Positions 24,910-35,052 are shown, counted from the first letter of the stretch. The stretch: DNA of 37,476 bases from Staphylococcus massiliensis CCUG 55927 (GCF_000298075.1 NZ_JH815593.1:779800-817275), one strand, 5' to 3'. Notes: generated from the sequence alone by a model not told the origin. Program-made: numbers and translations.

Positions 24910-25194
24910 AGAGGCTGAGACATAATACTACAATTCCCTTAAACAGCATGCTTTCCTGGGGCATGGCCGGAGCCTGTAGTCTCCTAAAGCCCAACTCGTA
25001 TTTTCAATACGATAGTTGGACTTACAAAGAAGCTCAGGCTTCTTTGTTCATGAGGAAGAGCCCCGGCTTGCATAGCTTGTTAATTTGCTACGCAAATTTC
25101 TTTGCCGGGGCCCCGCCCTCTGAGTCAGCTGTTTTGAGAATTGTATGAAATAAAGCTTAAATGTTCTATTTCACGACTTATGTCCCAGACTCTT
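24910..25194. repeat. Folded intergenic repeat, copy C (full length, with insertion)
   Basis: 285 bases bounded by GAGGCTGAGACATA and TATGTCCCAGACTCT. Same internal order as copy A with two differences. It has an insertion of about 30 bases after CTTTCCTG (a GGGGCATGGCCGGAGCC stretch), and a longer GC-rich hairpin CCCCGGCTTGCATAG..TTTGCCGGGG shared with copy B. Hairpin tops carry compensatory changes (CGTATT/AATACG here). It sits between the two toxin-antitoxin-like copies and ends 37 bases before the dead toxin frame. Confidence 0.85.
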
Positions 25195-25231
25195 GGTTCA
25201 CTCAATACATTTTACGAAAACTAAGGTGGAA

Positions 25232-25333
25232 AGGAGTAAAATATTTGATTTAAGTATTTAAATCACTATTGGTATTTCATTATTGTTTCAAAAAATTGTC
25301 ATATGGTATTACGCAAGAAAGATTAAAAAATAA
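25232..25333 (+). pseudogene. Dead toxin-like gene (copy 2)
   Basis: Aligns without gaps to the 102-base toxin-like gene at 24587-24688. The ATG has become AGG and codon 10 has changed from GAA to the stop TAA, so no peptide of the original frame can start and finish. The second half (ISLLFQ..IVIWYYARKIKK) is nearly unchanged. The 5' region and its ribosome-binding hairpin are lost. Confidence 0.8.
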
Positions 25334-25465
25334 GCTAGCTAATGTGTAGAGACATTAGTTAGCAAGCTGTTGGTAAACATATAGTTGAACTTGCTTAACG
25401 GGAGTTCAATATGTTCTATACTTTCCACCTAATGGTTTCAACAAAAATGGATGGGTGTTTTATAT
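25330..25465 (-). ncRNA. Predicted orphan antitoxin RNA of copy 2
   Basis: Although its toxin frame is dead, the antisense promoter survives: -35 TTTACA (25493-25498), 17 bases, -10 TATTAT (25470-25475). The hairpin AACATA..TTGAACT/AGTTCAA..TATGTT is now fully Watson-Crick, where copy 1 has a G-U pair. The end hairpin and U-tract (TTATTTTTT) remain. The RNA is so similar to the copy 1 antisense RNA that it could pair with the live toxin mRNA. Confidence 0.5.
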
Positions 25466-25544
25466 TTACATAATACACCATTCATTTATAAATGTAAACA
25501 ATATTTATTTTATATTACAGATCACGAATAAAAAAAAACATAAA

Positions 25545-25581
25545 TATTAAAAAAAGAGCTCGGGCATGCACCCAAACTCTT
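25545..25581 (-). terminator. Terminator of pheST
   Basis: Stem AAGAG-CT-CGGG against CCC-AAA-CTCTT (25554-25581) with a U-run of seven on the minus strand, 11 bases past the pheT stop. Confidence 0.75.
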
Positions 25582-25591
25582 ATAGCTCTAA

Positions 25592-28009
25592 TTAACCACG
25601 TAATGTAGCACCATTATTTTCAAGTGCTTCTAGAATACCATTATGCACTTGCGTAACTTGTTCTTCAGTAAGTGTTTCTTCTTTATTTAAGTAAGATAAT
25701 CGTATCGCTACAGACCTCTTACCTTCTTCCATATGTTCACCTTGATAAACATCGAAGACAAGCGCATCTTGAAGGATATCTTTGCCATTATCTTTAATAA
25801 TTTTAACTAGTTCTGCACCTTCTACATCACGATCAACCACTAAAGCAATGTCACGAGTTACGCCTGGGAATTTAGGAATAGGTTCATAATTAATATAGCC
25901 TACAGATGTTTCCATAAGTTTATCGTAATTGATTTCAAAGACATACGTACGTTTTAAGTCGTAATCTTTTTGTACACTTGGGTGTAACTCACCGATAAAT
26001 CCTACTACATCGCCGTCTAATAAAATTTCAGCTGTACGTCCTGGATGCAAGCCATCAATATGAGCTTTTTGATAATCGAATGTTAGATCGAGCTTTTCAG
26101 CTACACGCTCTACAACACCTTTTACTAAGAAGAAATCAACTTCTTCTTTCTTTTGTTGCCATAGATTTGACACATACTCACCCGTCATAATACCACTTAG
26201 ATATTCGACTTCGTCCGGCAATTGGCCTTTTCCATTACTGAAAAATACGCGACCAATTTCATAAAGCATGACGTCATGATTCTTACGTGCCACGTTATAA
26301 CTTGCAGCATCAATTAAATGAGGTAATAAACTTTGACGTAACGTAGAATGCGCTTCACTCATTGGCATTAGTAGCTGTGTTGTATCTTTATCAGACATAC
26401 TAAAATCTTTAGCACGCGCTTCGTCAACGAGTGCATATGTCATCGCTTGATTTAAACCAGCACCCTCCATCGTTTGCTTAACAAGACGTGTCTTCATTTG
26501 ACGGTCAGTTAAACTACCAGATGTAACATCTTCAAAGACAGGTAACGTTGACGGGATTTCATCGTAACCGTAAATACGTGCAACTTCTTCAATTAAGTCA
26601 GCATGGATGGTAATATCACGACGTCTTGAAGGGACATGAATCTTAACAGCGTCCCCTTCAGCTTTCTCAGCTTTAAATCCTAACTGTAGAAACACATCGA
26701 TGATATCTTGATCATTTAAATTTAAGCCAATTGTATCGTTAACCTTCTTAGGCGTAATTTCAATCGTCTTCGTTAACGCACCTAATGAACCATCTGACAC
26801 ACGCGCTTTAAGGACCTTACCGCTTGCATACGTTTCTAATAAATAACAAGCACGGTCTACCGCTTCATCAACAAACTCTAAAGCTAAGCCCTTTTCAAAA
26901 CGACTCGAAGATTCACTGCGTAGGTTTAAACGACGTGACGTATGACGGATTGATACAGCGTCGAAGATAGCACCTTCAATTACGACATTTGTAGTTTGGT
27001 TTGTCACCTCTGAAAAGTCTCCACCCATTACGCCTGCTAATGCGATAGGTTCTTGTCCATTAGTAATTACTAAATCAGAAGTCAATAACGTTCTTTCTTT
27101 ATCATCTAAAGTTGTCATCGTTTCATTATCACGAGCTTGACGTACGACAATTTCTTTCGAACCGATTTGATCTTGATCGAACATATGAAGAGGTTGACCG
27201 TATTCAAGCATTACGTAATTCGAGATATCTACGACATTATTAATCGGACGAATGCCAGCTTTCATTAAGCGCGCTTGCATCCACATAGGTGATGGTGCCA
27301 CTTCTACATTTTTAACGACACGCGCACTATAATAAGGAACCTTGTCTTGAGCTTCGATACTTACTGATAATTCTTCAGAAGCCTGTTCATCTAATTCGTT
27401 AGATTGAGTTTCAGGCTTATGAACCTCTGTTTGATAAAGTGCTGCGGTTTCGTAAGCTGTACCGATCATACTTAAAGCATCTGCACGGTTAGGTGTTAAA
27501 TCAAACTCCATCACTTGGTCATTTAAATATAATGCATCTAAAGCATTCGTTCCAGGTTCAACTTCTGTAGGAAATACGAAGATACCTTCTTCTGCTTCTT
27601 TAGGAACAACGTTCGAATTTAGACCAATTTCTTGTAAAGAACAGATCATACCTTCTGATACTTCACCACGTATTTTAGCACGCTTGATTTTAATGCCACC
27701 TGGCAAGCGACCACCTACTGTCGCTACGATAACATGTTGCCCTTGATCAATATTTTTGGCACCACAAACGATTTGAACTGGCGCCTCTTCACCAATATTC
27801 ACTTTACAAATACTTAGCTTATCGGCGTCAGGGTGTAGAGATTTTTCTTCTACATAACCTACCACTAAATTTTTAATCCCTTGTGAAAAGTCATGTAAAG
27901 CATCTACCTCAATTCCTGAACGTGTGATACGCTCTGCTAATGCTTCAGTTGTTACATCTATTTCAACATATTGTTCTAACCACTCTTTAGATACGAGCAT
28001 TTTCGTCAC
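25592..28009 (-). CDS. pheT: Phenylalanyl-tRNA synthetase beta subunit
   Basis: 805 residues, normal length. Order: N-terminal tRNA-binding EMAP-like domain (about 40-150; [23 protein letters not shown]), B3/4 editing domain, B5 domain (about 410-480), catalytic-like core and the C-terminal FDX-ACB anticodon-binding domain (about 710-805; [17 protein letters not shown]). With PheS it forms the alpha2-beta2 enzyme that charges tRNA-Phe and removes mischarged Tyr. It overlaps pheS by 23 bases. Confidence 0.97.
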   Translation of the reverse strand: MTKMLVSKEWLEQYVEIDVTTEALAERITRSGIEVDALHDFSQGIKNLVVGYVEEKSLHPDADKLSICKVNIGEEAPVQIVCGAKNIDQGQHVIVATVGGRLPGGIKIKRAKIRGEVSEGMICSLQEIGLNSNVVPKEAEEGIFVFPTEVEPGTNALDALYLNDQVMEFDLTPNRADALSMIGTAYETAALYQTEVHKPETQSNELDEQASEELSVSIEAQDKVPYYSARVVKNVEVAPSPMWMQARLMKAGIRPINNVVDISNYVMLEYGQPLHMFDQDQIGSKEIVVRQARDNETMTTLDDKERTLLTSDLVITNGQEPIALAGVMGGDFSEVTNQTTNVVIEGAIFDAVSIRHTSRRLNLRSESSSRFEKGLALEFVDEAVDRACYLLETYASGKVLKARVSDGSLGALTKTIEITPKKVNDTIGLNLNDQDIIDVFLQLGFKAEKAEGDAVKIHVPSRRRDITIHADLIEEVARIYGYDEIPSTLPVFEDVTSGSLTDRQMKTRLVKQTMEGAGLNQAMTYALVDEARAKDFSMSDKDTTQLLMPMSEAHSTLRQSLLPHLIDAASYNVARKNHDVMLYEIGRVFFSNGKGQLPDEVEYLSGIMTGEYVSNLWQQKKEEVDFFLVKGVVERVAEKLDLTFDYQKAHIDGLHPGRTAEILLDGDVVGFIGELHPSVQKDYDLKRTYVFEINYDKLMETSVGYINYEPIPKFPGVTRDIALVVDRDVEGAELVKIIKDNGKDILQDALVFDVYQGEHMEEGKRSVAIRLSYLNKEETLTEEQVTQVHNGILEALENNGATLRG

Positions 28010-29057
28010 CTCTATCTTCTACTGATTTAAATTGTTCTAAGAATCGTACATCGTTCGTATAGAAATGTCTGATGTCTTCAATGCCATACTTCAACATAGC
28101 AATACGGTCAGGACCCATACCGAACGCAAAGCCAGTATATTTATTTGAATCAAAGCCTGCCATTTCTAACACATTAGGGTGAACCATGCCTGATCCTAAG
28201 ATTTCAATCCAACCTGATTGTTTACAAACGTTACAACCTTCTCCGCCACACTTGAAGCAAGATACGTCCACTTCAACAGACGGTTCAGTAAATGGGAAGT
28301 AGCTAGGACGTAATCTGATTTCACGTTCTTCGCCAAATAACGCTTTAGCAACGAGTTCTAACGTACCTTTAAGATCACTCATCTTGATATTTTCAGCTAC
28401 GACAAGTCCTTCAATTTGAGTAAACTGATGACTGTGCGTCGCATCATCTGAATCACGGCGGTAAACTTTACCTGGGCAAATGATCTTAACCGGGCCTTTA
28501 CCTTTTTTCTTTTCAAGTGTGCGTGCTTGAACAGGTGATGTATGTGTACGCATTAAAATTTCATCTTCAATGTAAAAGCTATCTTGCATATCACGTGCTG
28601 GATGTGATTTCGGTAGGTTTAAAGCTTCGAAGTTATAATAATCTTGTTCGACCTCATAACCATTTACAATTTCATATCCTAAACCTAGGAATAAATCTTC
28701 AATTTCTTCAATCGTGCGCGTTAAAGGATGTTTCGCACCGAGTTTAATTTGACGGCCTGGTAACGTTACGTCGATTGACTCAGCTTCTAATTGCTTATTA
28801 AGACGTTCAGTTTCAAGAACCTCTTGTCTTTCCGCAATTTCCTTTTCAATTTGTTGACGTACTTCGTTCACTTTTTGACCATAAGCAGGCTTTTCCTCTT
28901 TAGGAAGGTCTTTCATATGTTTCATTAAGCCTGTTACAGATCCTTTTTTACCTAAATATTTAACCTTAACATCTTGTAAAGCCTTTTCATCGGCCGCTTC
29001 GTTAATATCAATATGTGCTTGTTGCACAATTTTTGACATGACTTCTGTTTGTTCCAT
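27987..29057 (-). CDS. pheS: Phenylalanyl-tRNA synthetase alpha subunit
   Basis: Catalytic subunit, 356 residues: N-terminal coiled coil (about 1-100), class II motifs including motif 2 ([20 protein letters not shown]) and motif 3 ([17 protein letters not shown]). The zinc-like [13 protein letters not shown] stretch at about 275-290 is typical of Firmicutes PheS. ATG after AAAGGAGGA. First gene of the T-box-controlled pheST operon. Confidence 0.97.
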   Translation of the reverse strand: MEQTEVMSKIVQQAHIDINEAADEKALQDVKVKYLGKKGSVTGLMKHMKDLPKEEKPAYGQKVNEVRQQIEKEIAERQEVLETERLNKQLEAESIDVTLPGRQIKLGAKHPLTRTIEEIEDLFLGLGYEIVNGYEVEQDYYNFEALNLPKSHPARDMQDSFYIEDEILMRTHTSPVQARTLEKKKGKGPVKIICPGKVYRRDSDDATHSHQFTQIEGLVVAENIKMSDLKGTLELVAKALFGEEREIRLRPSYFPFTEPSVEVDVSCFKCGGEGCNVCKQSGWIEILGSGMVHPNVLEMAGFDSNKYTGFAFGMGPDRIAMLKYGIEDIRHFYTNDVRFLEQFKSVEDRGDENARI

Positions 29058-29076
29058 TTGTATCCTCCTTTAAATA

Positions 29077-29310
29077 CAAAAAGACCTCCGCCCTGTAATA
29101 GGGACGAAGGTCTTCCGTGGTACCACCCAAATTTATGCATACGCATACACTTTTAATTTATTGATAACGGATGATGACATCCGACTTAAATTTCTTTAAG
29201 TAGCTAAAAAGGTGAACCAATCTAGCCCAGTAGGAATAACTTTCAGTCTCGGTTATTCTCCCTTGTCTACTTTGTTGCTAGTTGTCTTCTTTTTCTTCGC
29301 TAATATTCAA
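29077..29310 (-). promoter_or_regulatory. T-box leader of pheST
   Basis: The minus strand carries the T-box core GGGTGGTACCAC (29117-29128) followed by the terminator stem AAGACCT..AGGTCTT (29081-29114) and a U-run, which can rearrange into an antiterminator. Stem I spans about 29190-29310. The likely specifier codon is TTC (29214-29216 read on the minus strand, followed by A), matching phenylalanine. Uncharged tRNA-Phe would therefore switch the operon on. Confidence 0.92.
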
Positions 29311-29321
29311 ATTACAAATTT

Positions 29322-29351
29322 ATTATAAATGAATCTAACATGAACGGTCAA
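29322..29351 (-). promoter_or_regulatory. Promoter of pheST
   Basis: Minus strand TTGACC (29346-29351), 18-base spacer, TATAAT (29322-29327). The -35 overlaps the stop codon of the upstream TrmH-family gene. Confidence 0.65.
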
Positions 29352-30088
29352 CCTCTTAAGTGATACATTAAGATCCCTGCTGCAATCGAAACATTTAAAC
29401 TTTCTGCTCGACCATAAATCGGCACCGTTAAGTTTTGCGTAGTCTCCTTAAGAAGGTCTTTCGAAACGCCCTCGCCCTCATTACCAAGAATTAAACAAAA
29501 ACGTTCTGAAATTTCAACGTCCTTGTAAGGAACGGCGTCTTCAAGCGCAGTACCATATACTGGACCGTCAAAATCTTGAATAAACGTTAATAAGTCCTCA
29601 TTAACAATCGGAATGTGAAAGACACTACCTTGACTCGCACGTAAAACTTTATCTTGGTAAGGATCAACCGTACCTCGAGAAATAACGATTAAATCATACC
29701 CAGCCGCGTCAGCTGTACGAATCATTGTACCTAGGTTTCCTGGATCTTGAACACGGTCTACAAGGAGTACGCGGTTTTTATCAGCGACCTCGTACGTCGG
29801 TTTTTGAATAACCGCAAATACGCCTTGAGGTGTCACGGTGTCAGACAATGCTTCTGCGATATCTAAATTTATTTCGTACACTTCTTGAGCTTTATGTATG
29901 ATGTCTTCATGAATTAAATCTTCGCGTACGACAAATAGTTGCTCAATTTCGATTTGATTTTGAAAAGCTTCTACAATAAGGTGAACGCCTTCTAAGAGTA
30001 CTTTACCTTCAGCATCTCTCACTTTTTTGCGCTTTAATTTGTTTGCATTTTTAATTTTTACATTTTGTTTTGAAGTGATACTTAGCAA
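29348..30088 (-). CDS. TrmH/SpoU-family RNA 2'-O-methyltransferase
   Basis: SAM-dependent ribose methylase of tRNA or rRNA, 246 residues. N-terminal substrate-binding domain (about 1-90), then the knotted SPOUT domain with its three motifs: VQDPGNLGTMIRTADAAG, LILGNEGEGVS and LNVSIAAGILMYHL. The exact target base cannot be read. In staphylococci this gene precedes pheS, as here. Confidence 0.9.
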   Translation of the reverse strand: MLSITSKQNVKIKNANKLKRKKVRDAEGKVLLEGVHLIVEAFQNQIEIEQLFVVREDLIHEDIIHKAQEVYEINLDIAEALSDTVTPQGVFAVIQKPTYEVADKNRVLLVDRVQDPGNLGTMIRTADAAGYDLIVISRGTVDPYQDKVLRASQGSVFHIPIVNEDLLTFIQDFDGPVYGTALEDAVPYKDVEISERFCLILGNEGEGVSKDLLKETTQNLTVPIYGRAESLNVSIAAGILMYHLRG

Positions 30089-30132
30089 GATATACCCCTC
30101 AATTCTTTATTCGACTTACTTAAAATGTACCA

Positions 30133-30175
30133 TAAAAAAACTGAGTCACAAATGCGATATACATTCACGACCCAG
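30133..30175 (-). terminator. Terminator of the DUF177-rpmF operon
   Basis: A 14-bp stem including G-U pairs (CTGGGTCGTGAATG against CATTTGTGACTCAG on the minus strand), followed by seven Us, 46 bases past the rpmF stop. Confidence 0.8.
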
Positions 30176-30220
30176 ATTAAAAATCATACATTAAACACAT
30201 TACATTATACGTAGATGATA

Positions 30221-30394
30221 TTATTTAGAAATAACTTCTTCACCTTTATAAGAACCACAGTTCTTACATACACGGTGAGATAATTTTAATTCGCCGCAGT
30301 TTGAACATTCTACCATACCTGGTACTGATAATTTAAAGTGCGTACGGCGTTTGTTTTTTCTTGTCTTAGACGTTCTTCTCTTTGGTACTGCCAT
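30221..30394 (-). CDS. rpmF: 50S ribosomal protein L32
   Basis: 57 residues beginning [20 protein letters not shown]. Four cysteines form a zinc ribbon: CSNC (30-33) and CKNC (43-46), so this is the zinc-binding form of L32. Ends in GEEVISK. Site AAGGAGGATTAATC before the ATG. It follows the DUF177 gene, an arrangement conserved in many bacteria. In S. aureus the isd heme-uptake locus lies between rpmF and the TrmH gene; here they are adjacent. Confidence 0.97.
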   Translation of the reverse strand: MAVPKRRTSKTRKNKRRTHFKLSVPGMVECSNCGELKLSHRVCKNCGSYKGEEVISK

Positions 30395-30425
30395 GATTAA
30401 TCCTCCTTATATTCAAATACATACG

Positions 30426-30956
30426 TTATTGCTTTTTATCATATAACTGTTGTAATTTCTGAAGCCTTGGATCGACTTTCTCTTCGACTTGTTCGTCTTC
30501 AGATTTATCTTCCAATTGATCTTCGTCAATAACTTCCCAACCATTACCTTCACGTAACATTTTGTCGCTATTTTCAGAGAAAACGCGCATTGGCTTTTCT
30601 AAAATAACAAGCTCTTCAGCGATGTCACGTAGATTTATCATGCCATCAGTCGCAAGATGATAATGCTCATCTTCTTCATTCTCATATTCACCTTCTAAAT
30701 CAAACACTTCAGTTGTAGATTCTGTAAAAGGGACTTCCACAGGTTCAAGCGTTCTTGCACATGCCATTGTATAAACACCACGTACAGTCATATCCGCTAC
30801 AACTTCGTTTGATTTAACAGTGAGTTGACCTTCAATTTGAATGTCTGATAAATCGATTAAATTAAGTTGTTCAATTAAATGATCGAATTGAACAGTTTGA
30901 TTAAATTCAAACGGTTGCCCTTTGAATTTTCTTAATTGTGTTATTGACCACTTCAT
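30426..30956 (-). CDS. DUF177 (YceD-like) protein, probable 23S rRNA accumulation factor
   Basis: 176 residues from the chosen ATG. Begins MKWSITQLRKF with a central conserved TVRGVYTMACARTLEPVEVP and an acidic C-terminus. YceD-family proteins are linked to 23S rRNA accumulation and nearly always sit upstream of rpmF, as here. The open frame extends eight codons to a GTG at 30980, but GAGGTGA lies 8 bases before the ATG at 30956. Confidence 0.88.
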   Translation of the reverse strand: MKWSITQLRKFKGQPFEFNQTVQFDHLIEQLNLIDLSDIQIEGQLTVKSNEVVADMTVRGVYTMACARTLEPVEVPFTESTTEVFDLEGEYENEEDEHYHLATDGMINLRDIAEELVILEKPMRVFSENSDKMLREGNGWEVIDEDQLEDKSEDEQVEEKVDPRLQKLQQLYDKKQ

Positions 30957-31083
30957 TATGGCTTCACCTCTAACAAGCACAAAATTTATTTTAACTTTCT
31001 AAGTCCAAGTTGTCAAGATTTTTTCTTAACATCTTATCTTCTGTTACAATACTCATGATGAGACTTGAAGGGACAGATTGCAA

Positions 31084-32217
31084 ATGAAAAGTGTTGCACT
31101 AATCACAGAATATAATCCTTTTCACAATGGACATGAACGACATGCGATTCAATCAAAATTTAAGACCCAAAGTGACGTTACGATAGCTATCATGAGCGGT
31201 CATTTCGTCATGCGCGGGGAGCCCGCTATATTCAACAAATTCACTCGCGCTAAAATGGCATTATCTACCGTTGATCTAGTAGTAGAATTACCTTTAATTG
31301 GCGCTTTATCGTCAAGCGAAATTTTCGCTGAGATGGGTGTCAAAGTAGCGGATTATATGGGCTGTGAACATTTATCATTCGGTAGCGAGTCCGGTGACTT
31401 AGAGGATTTTTCAAGGGGGATGCAAGCACTGAACCAAATTGAGCAATCTGACCAATTTAAAGCAGAAATTAAAAAGGGTAAGTCGTATGCGCGTATTGTA
31501 AGTGAACTGCTTGATAATCCTGATATCGTCACCCACCCTAACAACATTCTTGGGCTATCCTACATGAAGGCGATTTCGCGTTTCGCGCCCCATATTAGCC
31601 CGCACACGATTAAGCGTACGGGTGCCAATCACCATGACGAGAACCTTACTTCTTCTTCCAAACTTGCGAGTGGCTCTGCTATCCGAAAAGCCCTTTCGAA
31701 GCACGAAGACATTAGTCCATTCGTACCTAAAGAAGTACGCGCGTTATATCAAACTCAAACGTTAACTTGGGATGACTGCTTTCCATATTTGAAGTATCAA
31801 ATTGAAGCACAATCTTCGGACGCTTTAAAACAGATTTATACAATGTCTGAAGGATTAGAAAATCGGCTTAAATCGACCATTCATGATAGTGATGCGTTTG
31901 AATCGTTTATGAATGGTCTTAAAACTAAGCGTTACACGCATACGCATTTACAACGTGTGCTTACGAATGTCTTGCTTAACTTTAAATATGAGGATGTTAA
32001 ACGTGACGTTCAAGGCGTTCGTATACTTGCCATGAATGACACAGGTCGAGCATATTTAAAGCATTTAAAAGCAACTTATCCTGACCGCAACTTTGAAACA
32101 AATACCAATAAAAAAAATCAAGCTTTATTTCAGCACGAGATTAAAGCGACGCGGATCTATAATCTTATTTCAGGTCAAAGAGACACGGACTTTAATACGC
32201 CGGTGATTAGGACGTGA
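31084..32217 (+). CDS. tmcAL: tRNA(Met) cytidine acetate ligase-type nucleotidyltransferase
   Basis: 377 residues. N-terminal HIGH-superfamily nucleotidyltransferase motif TEYNPFHNGH (about 8-17), SGHFVMRGEPAIFNKF (about 39-54) and SFGSESGD, the pattern of TmcAL, which acetylates the wobble cytidine of elongator tRNA-Met using acetate and ATP. A TTG lies two codons earlier (31078) and has a closer Shine-Dalgarno (AAGGGA); I chose the ATG because known homologues begin MKSV. The codons around 31683 carry a degraded TTGAAA-AGCCC element. Confidence 0.9.
   Translation: MKSVALITEYNPFHNGHERHAIQSKFKTQSDVTIAIMSGHFVMRGEPAIFNKFTRAKMALSTVDLVVELPLIGALSSSEIFAEMGVKVADYMGCEHLSFGSESGDLEDFSRGMQALNQIEQSDQFKAEIKKGKSYARIVSELLDNPDIVTHPNNILGLSYMKAISRFAPHISPHTIKRTGANHHDENLTSSSKLASGSAIRKALSKHEDISPFVPKEVRALYQTQTLTWDDCFPYLKYQIEAQSSDALKQIYTMSEGLENRLKSTIHDSDAFESFMNGLKTKRYTHTHLQRVLTNVLLNFKYEDVKRDVQGVRILAMNDTGRAYLKHLKATYPDRNFETNTNKKNQALFQHEIKATRIYNLISGQRDTDFNTPVIRT
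31683..31700. repeat. AGCCC palindrome copy inside tmcAL
   Basis: CCGAAAAGCCCTTTCGAA keeps a perfect CGAAA-AGCCC-TTTCG inverted repeat, with the flank changed relative to the full copies. It is the only copy within a coding region and could be chance. Confidence 0.35.
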
Positions 32218-32227
32218 ATTAAAAAAT

Positions 32228-32266
32228 ACGGGCACTAAGCCTCATAGCTTAATCGCCCGTCCATAT
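32228..32266. terminator. Bidirectional terminator between tmcAL and coaD
   Basis: Stem ACGGGC/GCCCGT (32228-32260) with an inner TAAGC/GCTTA stem, and an A-run at 32221-32226 that gives a U-run on the minus strand. Confidence 0.75.
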
Positions 32267-32267
32267 C

Positions 32268-33297
<1,030 letters not shown>

Positions 33298-33365
33298 CGT
33301 ATCAAACACTTCCAATCTAATGTTATATTTAATATAATTCTTACTGAAATTAAAGGAGGTTAAAC

Positions 33366-33755
33366 ATGAAACAATCGTTTATAGTTCTTGGTGAAGGTTT
33401 AACGGATTTATATGAGTTCAAAGCCTTACTTGAATACAATCATGAACGCATTTCTAAGGTAGTTTGCTTTCATACACCTAATTCACCAAACAAGAAGTCT
33501 TCAGCAGCAATCGTTATGAACCCAACTGAAGGTCAATATTTCCAAGGGATTTACATCATGATTAATGCATTTAATTACCCATACCCTGAGTCAAACAAGA
33601 AGTACGACATGATTTCATCATGGGCTCAATCTAATGGTGTTAAAGTATACGAAATAGACGTTAAACCACCTGAAGACTATCACGAACTACCATTATTTTT
33701 TAATTACCTGACTAATGTTCTGCGCTTACAAAGCTGGATCCCACCACTTATTTAA
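33366..33755 (+). CDS. Conserved hypothetical protein, possibly DUF7147-like
   Basis: 129 residues beginning [20 protein letters not shown]. Soluble, no signal peptide or membrane segment; a conserved-looking stretch [20 protein letters not shown] follows at about 55-74. Strong site AAAGGAGG before the ATG. Its position beside ylbG and rsmD is conserved in staphylococci. I believe it belongs to DUF7147 but cannot check. It ends convergently and overlaps the ylbG stop by 4 bases. No function known. Confidence 0.75.
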   Translation: MKQSFIVLGEGLTDLYEFKALLEYNHERISKVVCFHTPNSPNKKSSAAIVMNPTEGQYFQGIYIMINAFNYPYPESNKKYDMISSWAQSNGVKVYEIDVKPPEDYHELPLFFNYLTNVLRLQSWIPPLI

Positions 33756-34006
33756 AGATAATTTGGTTTCGTCTCTTTAGAGTACGTTTGCTTTAAATTT
33801 TTATAAGACGATCCTTCAATGTGTTTAACATATTTTAAGCGCATTAATTTATGAACAATAGTATCTACTTCATCTTGGTTAACGTAAATAGATAAGTATT
33901 TTTTTTGTTTATTGATATAGTTAATGTGACCATATTTTCTGAGTTGACGTTCATGTTTCATATTTTTTAGGAACACAATTAAATTTTCACGTTGCACTAA
34001 TTTCAT
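33752..34006 (-). CDS. ylbG: YlbG family protein (UPF0298)
   Basis: 84 residues from the chosen ATG. Small basic protein with the family pattern [19 protein letters not shown] and [35 protein letters not shown]. The open frame reaches a GTG at 34015, but that GTG is part of the ribosome binding site GGAGTGA of the ATG at 34006. Function unknown in all species I recall. Confidence 0.88.
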   Translation of the reverse strand: MKLVQRENLIVFLKNMKHERQLRKYGHINYINKQKKYLSIYVNQDEVDTIVHKLMRLKYVKHIEGSSYKNLKQTYSKETKPNYL

Positions 34007-34134
34007 AAATATCACTCCATTGACTTAAATCTATATCAACTTTTAAAATCATGCAAGCCTATAATGTAAAAACTTTATATACAAGACATTCTTTGATATT
34101 ATCCAAATGAATAGACTTCAAGGGGGATATTAAG

Positions 34135-35052
34135 TTGGCTAAATTTCCGAAATACTTACTTGGCGCAAGTGCGGTAACATCACTTGTTACTGCAGGCATT
34201 TACATATTTAAGAATTTGAATCGTGAAACGACTTCAACCCATACACCTCAGTTCTTTAAACATGAGGAAATCCCTTATGTGCTTGCGCATAAAGGCGGTT
34301 CTGTATTACGCCCTGAAAATACGAAACTTGCTTTTGATAACGCATTCTACTACAACATGCTTGGATGCATAGTTGGCGTGCGCTTAACTAAAGACGAGGT
34401 TCCGATTGTTTACGACGAAGCTTTACTTGATATTCACACAAATGGCTCAGGTTATGTCTCAGAGCACACTTACGATGAAATTGTTAAGCTCGATGCTGGC
34501 TATCATTTTAAAGATATCAATGGACACACACCATTTAGAAATAACCCCGACGCGAAGATTTTATCATTAGAAACATTGCTAACGCTATATCCTAAAATGT
34601 TATTTATATTAAATATTAAAGATAATCCAGAAACATATTTAGGAAGTATCGCGCCGACTAAAATTTATGACATCATTCAAGCAACTGAAAGCTCAAACCG
34701 TGTGTGCGTGACGAGTCCATTTGAAAAGCAAATCAACCGCTTCAATTTATATCGTAACGACGACACAGCATTTATGTTAGGACGCAATGAAGCTAAGAAG
34801 GTGTTACTACAATATGGCAGCAACCCTAAATTAGCTGAAGAAAGCCAAGTTCAAGCATTAATGCTACCTACTGAATTAAGACAATCCACATCACTACTTA
34901 AGAGCTTTATTAAATGGTTAAATAAACAAAGCATCATTACATGCGCTATGGACGTTAATAATCTTGATTTAATGAACGACTTAATACAATACGGTGTTCA
35001 CACAATCGTGACGAACCGACCAGACATCGGCAATCAATTCTTAAATCGTTAG
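34135..35052 (+). CDS. Membrane-anchored GDPD-family protein with a degraded active site
   Basis: 305 residues, TTG start 9 bases after AAGGGGG. An N-terminal membrane anchor (about 6-25) precedes a glycerophosphodiester phosphodiesterase fold: LAHKGG (about 50-55), PENTKLAFD, VRLTKDEVPIVYDE, TNGSGYVSEHT, and FILNIKDN. The fold signature is clear, but catalytic positions have changed. Where active GDPDs have E-x-D before VRLTKD there is I-V-G; the HD histidine is Tyr (VYD); and the Glu of the E-x-K motif is Asn (LNIKD). The first His is kept. It is probably an inactive or repurposed relative, acting outside the membrane. Confidence 0.8.
   Translation: MAKFPKYLLGASAVTSLVTAGIYIFKNLNRETTSTHTPQFFKHEEIPYVLAHKGGSVLRPENTKLAFDNAFYYNMLGCIVGVRLTKDEVPIVYDEALLDIHTNGSGYVSEHTYDEIVKLDAGYHFKDINGHTPFRNNPDAKILSLETLLTLYPKMLFILNIKDNPETYLGSIAPTKIYDIIQATESSNRVCVTSPFEKQINRFNLYRNDDTAFMLGRNEAKKVLLQYGSNPKLAEESQVQALMLPTELRQSTSLLKSFIKWLNKQSIITCAMDVNNLDLMNDLIQYGVHTIVTNRPDIGNQFLNR

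Noticed and set aside
24948..25148. 66-codon open frame on the + strand
   Set aside because: It lies wholly within the folded repeat copy C, has no ribosome binding site and is disrupted in copies A and B.
28952..29146. 64-codon frame overlapping pheS and its leader
   Set aside because: It is the alternative frame of the T-box leader and the pheS start; the T-box explains the sequence.
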